Shown: piece by piece, positions 57,855-64,000 of the stretch
Layout of the letters: each line of letters begins with the position of its first letter
How positions within the stretch are numbered: the first letter of the stretch is position 1
Assembly (NCBI RefSeq): GCF_900112585.1
Contig: NZ_FOLY01000006.1
Location: 124,001 to 188,000, forward strand
Length of the DNA: 64,000 nucleotides
Direction: 5' to 3'
From: Kushneria avicenniae
Lineage (GTDB): Bacteria > Pseudomonadota > Gammaproteobacteria > Pseudomonadales > Halomonadaceae
Translations under genes and position numbers: made by a program
Notes under the pieces: model-generated
What the model was told of the DNA's origin: nothing
The model's input: only the letters and a program-made list of their open reading frames with translations
The model's database searches: none

Positions 57855-59222
57855 ATGACCTCCCGAACGGATTCACGACGTCTGAAACTACTGACCCTCT
57901 CCCTGAGCATCTCGACGGCCATGGCAGCCACTGCCGTTCAGGCCGCCCCCGATGATCAGCAGACCATCGAAGCGCTCCGCGCTCAGCTCCAGCAGATGCA
58001 GCAGCGCCTGGATCGACTCGAACAGCAACAGTCGGCCGGCACTTCCGGCAGCCAGCAGAGTGTATCGACAAACGAAGCACCGGCTACCACAGCCCCACAG
58101 CAGGCTGACCCACAGTCACAGCAGAGTCTGGCTCAGCAAAACAAGTCCGCCATCGAGCAGATGCAGCAGACGGAATTCAGCGGTCAGCTTGTGTTCAACG
58201 GCAGCTTTAACGACTGGAGCGAGCAGAGCAAGGACACTACCGGAGACATGGATTTCGGCAAGTTTGTCCTTGCGGTGGATGGAGAAGTGGACGATCTAGA
58301 GTATTCCCTGGAGTATCGTTTCTATGACGGTTACCAGTTCCTGAAATCGGGCTGGCTCGGCTTCAATCCCAACGATAACGATACCATCCGCGTCGGTCTG
58401 GTCCAGACACCTTTCGGTAACATGGACTACGGCTATCAGGGCTGGTACGGCACCCTGCCCTATCTCGCCGGTTTCAACGACAACCAGAATGCCGGGGTCA
58501 AGTGGGATCACCACCAGGGGCCATGGGATACCTCACTGGCCTTTTTCAAAAGCGATAATCTGGGCAGCGGCAACGAGCATTATGGGGCCAACGCCATCGG
58601 AGACAGCCCCCAGGGGAACAGCGAAGAGAACCAGCTCGCCGCCCGTGCAGGCTATACCTTTGATCACGGTGATGACTATTCAACCCAGCTGAACGTCTCC
58701 GCCAAGGGCGGGCAGCTCTATAATGAGCAGACCAATCGCAGTGGCGATAACTGGTCGGCGGCGATTGGTATTGACGGTTCATATGGCAACTGGCGCACCA
58801 TGCTCCAGGCCACAACATATGAATATAACCCCAAAAACCCCTCGGAAGCGCAGTCCGAAATTTCTGATAATGTCATCCAGATCGGGGCCTTTGGTTTCAA
58901 TTATCTGATTCCGAAACGCGGCCAGATGTATACGGCCAGCGCCAGCTACAGTATGGATGTCGACTGGGGACCCGTTGAAAACCTGTTCTTCTTCAACGAC
59001 TTCAGTTACATCGATCCGGCCGGTGACTTTTCCTCCATCAATGGCGGCTTTGGCGATCAGGATGACCCCATGCTCAATGACCTGGGGGTACTGGTGACTG
59101 CCGGGCCCTACTTTGCCTGGTTTGATATCATCACCAACAAGAACGGGCTGAACTACTTCGGCTCACCGGTGGATAACGGTTGGCATACCAGTATCCAGAC
59201 CAATTTCGGCATCAACTTCTAA
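57855..59222 (+). CDS. DcaP-like trimeric outer-membrane porin
   Basis: Outer-membrane beta-barrel protein of 455 residues. A signal peptide (about residues 1-30, ending AVQA) is followed by a Gln-rich coiled coil (QLQQMQQRLDRLEQQQ), which in DcaP-type porins forms an N-terminal trimeric helix bundle in the periplasm, and then by alternating strands ending with the Phe-terminated QTNFGINF. DcaP channels take up dicarboxylates and similar small anions. It is a separate transcription unit from the RND genes, set between two terminators. Substrate is unknown here. Confidence 0.85.
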   Translation: MTSRTDSRRLKLLTLSLSISTAMAATAVQAAPDDQQTIEALRAQLQQMQQRLDRLEQQQSAGTSGSQQSVSTNEAPATTAPQQADPQSQQSLAQQNKSAIEQMQQTEFSGQLVFNGSFNDWSEQSKDTTGDMDFGKFVLAVDGEVDDLEYSLEYRFYDGYQFLKSGWLGFNPNDNDTIRVGLVQTPFGNMDYGYQGWYGTLPYLAGFNDNQNAGVKWDHHQGPWDTSLAFFKSDNLGSGNEHYGANAIGDSPQGNSEENQLAARAGYTFDHGDDYSTQLNVSAKGGQLYNEQTNRSGDNWSAAIGIDGSYGNWRTMLQATTYEYNPKNPSEAQSEISDNVIQIGAFGFNYLIPKRGQMYTASASYSMDVDWGPVENLFFFNDFSYIDPAGDFSSINGGFGDQDDPMLNDLGVLVTAGPYFAWFDIITNKNGLNYFGSPVDNGWHTSIQTNFGINF

Positions 59223-59255
59223 ACGAAGTTACTTCCAGAAGAAACTGGTGAAGAC

Positions 59256-59285
59256 AAAAACCCCGGCCATGGCCGGGGTTTTTTA
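59256..59285. terminator. Bidirectional terminator between porin and GNAT genes
   Basis: The palindrome AACCCCGGCC-AT-GGCCGGGGTT is flanked by A on the left and T on the right. It serves the convergent porin and GNAT-like genes. Confidence 0.93.
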
Positions 59286-59298
59286 ATGCGCCGACAGA

Positions 59299-59922
59299 TC
59301 AGGTCAACGTATCGAAATGCGCCAGACCTTCGCCAAAGCGGGTCTTGTAGCGTTCGAAAAGCGCCGGGTCGCGCTTGAAGGCGCGCAGCACGGCGTCAGA
59401 CTGAAAGGTGACGACCTCCGGCGCCTGCTCGAGCGCATCAACACTCGAAAGCGCGTTGAAACCGGTGCGCAGATCACTGTCACCGTGGCGATACCAGCGC
59501 TCGAAGCCAAAGGTGGTGAAAAAGGCCTCCAGTCTCGGGTCCGCCGTACTGGTTCGCATGGCCGTCGATTCGCCGAGCCGGGTCACCAGCCGCCGACCGT
59601 AACCACGGCCGCGCTTTTTTTCGGGCGTGCCCAGAAGCCTCAGCGCCACCCCGCGCCCTTCTACTTCAAGGGTGAGCAGCGCCACCGAACACAGCCTTTG
59701 GTTATCATCCAAAAGCGCCACGATGCGCGCCGACTCCTGCTCCAGCAGTCGGCTGGCACCGGCAAATTCGACCAGGGGATCAAGCCCTGCTTCCCGCCCG
59801 AAGACGCTGGCACAGAGCATGGCCAGACAGGCGTTACGATCCTGCGGTTCGGTGATATATGAAATCTTCAAAGCTGCGTCTGCCCGCCGTTCAAAAGCGA
59901 CATGATGCCACGATGCTTTCAT
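59299..59922 (-). CDS. GNAT-like acetyltransferase domain protein
   Basis: A 207-residue protein. The middle carries VALRLLGTPEKKRGRGYGRR, resembling the GNAT beta4 strand plus acetyl-CoA pyrophosphate loop (R/Q-x-x-G-x-G/A), followed by LVTRLGESTA and FFTTFGFERWYRHG, the usual late GNAT pattern. I start at ATG 59922; a GTG precedes it directly and the ribosome binding site is weak, so a shorter start near KISYITEP (residue 21) is possible. It is divergent from ugpB. The substrate is unknown. Confidence 0.7.
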   Translation of the reverse strand: MKASWHHVAFERRADAALKISYITEPQDRNACLAMLCASVFGREAGLDPLVEFAGASRLLEQESARIVALLDDNQRLCSVALLTLEVEGRGVALRLLGTPEKKRGRGYGRRLVTRLGESTAMRTSTADPRLEAFFTTFGFERWYRHGDSDLRTGFNALSSVDALEQAPEVVTFQSDAVLRAFKRDPALFERYKTRFGEGLAHFDTLT

Positions 59923-59972
59923 CACTGGCTAACCGGCCTTCCGACATGCGCTTGCTTCTACTCTGCGCCCTT

Positions 59973-60006
59973 CTGTCATGCGACTGACACATGCTCGCCA
60001 CATGAT
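59973..60006 (+). promoter_or_regulatory. Pho box and -10 element before ugpB
   Basis: CTGTCAT (59973-59979) and CTGACAC (59984-59990) are two 7-base half-sites separated by 4 bases, the PhoB pattern CTGTCAT-N4-CTGTCAY with one mismatch in the second. A -10 candidate CATGAT (60001-60006) follows exactly 10 bp later, the spacing of PhoB-activated promoters where the box replaces the -35. ugp operons are classic Pho regulon members. Confidence 0.75.
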
Positions 60007-60072
60007 TGCCATGCGGGCCTCGCAGCATATCGCCGCAGCCAATATTTCCATAAGAGAGACGCGGAGCACGAC

Positions 60073-61407
60073 ATGGTCAAGGGATTCGGAAGCATGGCCG
60101 GAGTGGCAGCGCTGTCCACACTGACGCTGCTGGGCGCACAACCGGTAGCGGCCGCCACCGAGGTGGTCTGGTGGCACGCCATGGAAGGCAGTCTGGGCGA
60201 AAAGGTCAACGAAATTGCCGAAGGCTTCAACCAGTCGCAGTCCGACTACGTGGTCAAGCCTGTCTACAAGGGCACCTACGGCGAAAACATGACCTCGACC
60301 ATTGCCGCCTTCCGAGCCGGCAAGGCGCCGGCCATCACCCAGATTTATGAAGTCGGCACGGCCACCATGATGAACGCCAAGGGCGCCATCTATCCGGTCT
60401 ACCAGCTCATGAAGGATACCGGCCAGCCCTTTGATCCCAAGGCCTACCTGTCAGCGGTGACCGGCTATTACAGCACCGCCGATGGCAACATGCTGTCGCT
60501 GCCGTTCAACTCCTCGACGCCGGTGGTCTATTACAACCGTGACCTGTTCGACAAGGCAGGCCTTGACCCCGACAGCCCACCGACCACCTAGGAAGACGTG
60601 GCCAGTGCCGGTCAGAAAATCGTCGATAGCGGCGCTGCCAGCTGCGGCTTTACCACCACGTGGCCGAGCTGGATTCAGCTCGAAAACTTTGCCGCTCGCC
60701 AGAACATTGCCTTTGCAAGCGAGCAGAACGGCTTTGGCGGTCCCTCGGCGCGGCTCGTGTTCAACGACAGCGACGCCATCGTCTCCCACGTACAGGACCT
60801 GATCGACTGGCAAAAAAGCGGCGTCTTCAGCTACGGCGGCCGTGAAGATCAGGCCTCACCGCGCTTTTTCTCCGGCGACTGCGCCATGCTGATGGCCTCC
60901 TCGGCCAGCTACGCCAGCGTGCGTGACAATACCGAAAGCTTTGAATTTGGCGTCGCGCCCCTGCCCTGGGACCCGAAAGTCATCGATCAGCCGAAAAACT
61001 CGATCATCGGCGGCGCCTCGCTGTGGGTGCTCAGAGGCCAGAATGACGATGTTTACAAGGGCGTCGCAAAATTCTTTGACTATCTCTCCTCGCCGGAAAT
61101 ACAGGCCGACTGGCACCAGTTCACCGGCTATCTGCCCATTACCCGCAAGTCCTATGACCTGACCCGCGAACAGCACTTCTACGACAACAACCCCGGCACC
61201 GAGATTGCTCTTAAACAGATGACCGGCGGCGAGCCGACCGATAACTCCCGTGGCCTGCGACTGGGCAACATGCCCCAGATTCGCGAGGTCATCGAAGAGG
61301 AGCTCGAACGCGCGCTCAACGGTGACAAGAGCGCCAGACAGGCGCTTGATGATGCCGCCAGCCGTGGCAACGAGCTGCTTGAGCAGTTCGAGCGCAGCGT
61401 ACGCTGA
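60073..61407 (+). pseudogene. ugpB: sn-Glycerol-3-phosphate-binding protein UgpB, interrupted by in-frame TAG
   Basis: Periplasmic binding protein of the Ugp transporter. A 444-codon frame from ATG 60073 (GGAG seven bases upstream) encodes a signal peptide to about residue 27 and a complete UgpB-like protein, but codon 173 is TAG (60589-60591). Both sides are in the same frame and align with UgpB: before it DLFDKAGLDPDSPPTT, after it EDVASAGQKIVD. E. coli UgpB has KTWQEL at this point, so TAG replaces a conserved Trp TGG by a single G-to-A change. The ligand-side WPSWIQLENF and GLRLGNMPQIR remain intact downstream. Without suppression only 172 residues are made. The rest of the operon is intact, so the event is recent or a sequencing error. 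Confidence 0.88.
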
Positions 61408-61482
61408 CGTCCTCCCCCGGCGGTGCTGCCGCCGGGGACCTCTCAAGCTGACGTTTCTTTTTCAGGACACGCCGCCACCCGT

Positions 61483-62361
61483 ATGACCACCTTTCAGCGC
61501 CACCGCCTTACGCCATGGCTACTCATGGCCCCCCAACTGGTCATTGTGCTGGTGTTCTTTTTCTGGCCGGCCTTCACTGCCCTGCGTCAGTCGCTGTATG
61601 TGCAGGACGCTTTCGGGCTGGGCGAGACCTTTGCCGGCCTTGCCAACTTTACGCGGGTACTGGCTTCACGGAGCTATCACGAGGCGCTGTTCAATACGGC
61701 CATTTTCAGCCTGAGTGTCGCGCTGGGTGCCATGGCACTGGCACTGCTTCTGGCCGTCATGGCCGATCGCGTTCTAAAGGCTGGCCGCGTCTATCGAACC
61801 CTGCTGATCTGGCCCTACGCCGTGGCCCCGGCCGCCGCCGGTGTGCTGTGGATGTTCATGCTGGATCCCACACTTGGGGTGATGACCCGCGCGCTGACCA
61901 CGCTGGGCATTGACTGGAACTTCAGACTCGACGGCACGCAGGCCATGATTCTAGTGATCATTGCCGCCATCTGGCAGCAGATGAGCTACAACTTCGTGTT
62001 CTTTCTGGCCGGTCTGCAGGGCATCCCGGCCAGTCTTCTGGAAGCCTCCGCCATTGATGGCGCCGGCCCCTGGCGGCGCTTCTGGACCATCACCTTTCCG
62101 CTGTTGTCGCCGATCAGCTTCTTCCTGCTGGTCATGAACACCATCTACGCCTTTTTTGAAACCTTTGGCACCATCGACACCACCACCAGCGGTGGCCCGG
62201 GTGGCGCTACCCGCACGCTGGTCTACAAGCTGTATCAGGACGGCATCGTGGGGCTGGACCTGGGCGGTTCGGCGGCGCAGTCAGTGCTGTTGATGCTGAT
62301 GGTCGGGCTTTTGACCCTGATTCAGTTCCGCTACGTCGAGCGCCGCGTGCAGTACCACTGA
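61483..62361 (+). CDS. ugpA: Glycerol-3-phosphate ABC transporter permease UgpA
   Basis: Inner-membrane permease of 292 residues with about six transmembrane segments. I use ATG 61483 (MTTFQRHRLTPWLLMAPQLV), where UgpA proteins begin; residues from 61423 are not family-like. The EAA loop is [20 protein letters not shown] and the family segment TSGGPGGATRTLVYKLYQDG follows. The ribosome binding site is poor, and the 75-bp gap after ugpB has no terminator. Polar effects of the ugpB amber codon on it are possible. Confidence 0.95.
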   Translation: MTTFQRHRLTPWLLMAPQLVIVLVFFFWPAFTALRQSLYVQDAFGLGETFAGLANFTRVLASRSYHEALFNTAIFSLSVALGAMALALLLAVMADRVLKAGRVYRTLLIWPYAVAPAAAGVLWMFMLDPTLGVMTRALTTLGIDWNFRLDGTQAMILVIIAAIWQQMSYNFVFFLAGLQGIPASLLEASAIDGAGPWRRFWTITFPLLSPISFFLLVMNTIYAFFETFGTIDTTTSGGPGGATRTLVYKLYQDGIVGLDLGGSAAQSVLLMLMVGLLTLIQFRYVERRVQYH

Positions 62362-62403
62362 CCTCGTGTCATCAACGCGAACATTCACCGGGGAAACCCT
62401 GTC

Positions 62404-63249
62404 ATGCGCTATCACCGACCAGGGCTTGATGTCGCGGCCCACACCCTCCTGATCATCGGGGCGCTGGCCTTCATGCTGCCGGTCATTCTGGCCGTGCTGG
62501 CCTCGACCCAGTCACCCGGTACACTTTTTTCGGGAACGCTGCCGCTCTCCTTCGGTACCAGCGGGCTGGATCACTACATGACACTTTTGACCGAGCCAGT
62601 GCGCGGCGTCGGCGTGCCCGCATGGAGGCTGATGCTCAATTCGCTTTTGATGGCGCTGGGCATTGCCGTGGGCAAGCTGACAATTGCGATGCTGGCCGCC
62701 TACGCGCTGGTCTTTTTTCGCTTCCCGTTTCGTCGCTGCTGCTTCTGGCTGATCTTTATGACGCTCATGCTGCCCATCGAGGTGCGTATTGTGCCGACCT
62801 ACGGCGTAGTGGCCGAGCTCGGCCTGCTCGACAGCTATCCGGGGCTGGTGCTGCCGCTGCTGGCCAGCGCCACTGCCACCTTTCTCTTTCGTCAGTTCTT
62901 TCTGACCCTGCCACCTGAACTCATGGAAGCGGCCCGCATCGATGGTGCCGGGCCGTGGCGGTTTTTCATCGACATTCTGCTGCCGCTGTCACGCACCAAC
63001 ATCGCGGCGCTGTTCGTCATCATGTTCATCTACGGCTGGAATCAATACCTGTGGCCGCTGGTGACCATCACCAGTGCCGATCACGCCACTCTGGTCACCA
63101 GTCTCAAGCGACTGACCATTGCAACCGATGGCACGCCCCCATGGCATCTGGCCACCGCCATGACGGTACTGGCCCTGCTACCGCCGGTGGTCGTCATCAT
63201 TCTCATGCAGCGCTGGTTCATCAAGGGCCTGGTGGATACGGAGAAATAA
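62404..63249 (+). CDS. ugpE: Glycerol-3-phosphate ABC transporter permease UgpE
   Basis: Second inner-membrane permease, 281 residues, about six transmembrane segments. The EAA loop is [20 protein letters not shown] and the C-terminal part contains [20 protein letters not shown], as in UgpE. The ATG follows GGGGAAA at suitable distance, 42 bp after ugpA. ugpC starts 1 bp after its stop. Confidence 0.95.
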   Translation: MRYHRPGLDVAAHTLLIIGALAFMLPVILAVLASTQSPGTLFSGTLPLSFGTSGLDHYMTLLTEPVRGVGVPAWRLMLNSLLMALGIAVGKLTIAMLAAYALVFFRFPFRRCCFWLIFMTLMLPIEVRIVPTYGVVAELGLLDSYPGLVLPLLASATATFLFRQFFLTLPPELMEAARIDGAGPWRFFIDILLPLSRTNIAALFVIMFIYGWNQYLWPLVTITSADHATLVTSLKRLTIATDGTPPWHLATAMTVLALLPPVVVIILMQRWFIKGLVDTEK

Positions 63250-63250
63250 C

Positions 63251-64000
<750 letters not shown>

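Overview
This window is a chromosomal segment from a GC-rich gammaproteobacterium. Gene content and order suggest the family Halomonadaceae: the runs yhdP-rng-maf-mreDCB and hemA-prfA-prmC-moeB / TPR-lolB-ispE-tRNA-Gln-prs-rplY-pth-ychF are typical of this class, and a betIBA choline-to-betaine operon, an Entner-Doudoroff dehydratase and a carotenoid operon fit a pigmented, salt-tolerant genus such as Kushneria. The genus is inferred from context and was not tested by any search.

Layout. 1-5024 (minus) is the cell-shape and RNase G cluster, beginning with a truncated yhdP. 5248-8532 (plus) is gatCAB, the tRNA-dependent amidotransferase, closed by a strong terminator. 8662-9360 (minus) is a short-chain dehydrogenase. 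9652-14100 (plus) is a tightly overlapping crtE-crtI-crtB-crtY operon predicted to make beta-carotene. 14194-26233 is a polyamine uptake and catabolism island: one ABC permease/ATPase set (potGHI), two periplasmic binding proteins, two glutamine-synthetase-like ligases, two FAD amine oxidases and an EamA exporter. 26449-38915 holds conserved housekeeping genes for haem, translation termination, isoprenoid precursors, PRPP, L25, peptidyl-tRNA hydrolase and YchF. 38983-43789 holds an M18 aminopeptidase, the Prc protease, an AT-rich patch with one orphan small gene, and three tRNA genes. 44023-47923 is betIBA with a recognisable BetI operator. 47996-49867 is edd with a HexR-like operator. 50192-57644 is an MdtABC-type RND efflux operon, followed by a DcaP-like porin. 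59299-59922 is a GNAT-like protein. 60073-64000 is a ugpBAEC glycerol-3-phosphate ABC operon, cut by the window edge, with a PhoB-type promoter and an in-frame amber codon in ugpB.

How the parts work together. Putrescine or related polyamines would enter through PotF/PotGHI, be gamma-glutamylated by PuuA-like ligases and be oxidised by PuuB-like enzymes; the aldehyde dehydrogenase and hydrolase steps are not in the window. IspE supplies isoprenoid precursors that CrtE, CrtB, CrtI and CrtY could turn into a cyclic carotenoid. BetBA make glycine betaine for osmoprotection.

I found no CRISPR array, insertion sequence, prophage or clearly new multi-gene system. The most unusual observations are an apparent ATC start codon in mreC, the amber codon replacing a conserved Trp codon in ugpB, the duplicated polyamine modules around one transporter with a terminator inside the operon, a carotenoid-operon prenyl synthase with an IspB-like chain-length region, and identical tRNA-Met genes in inverted orientation flanking about 4.8 kb.
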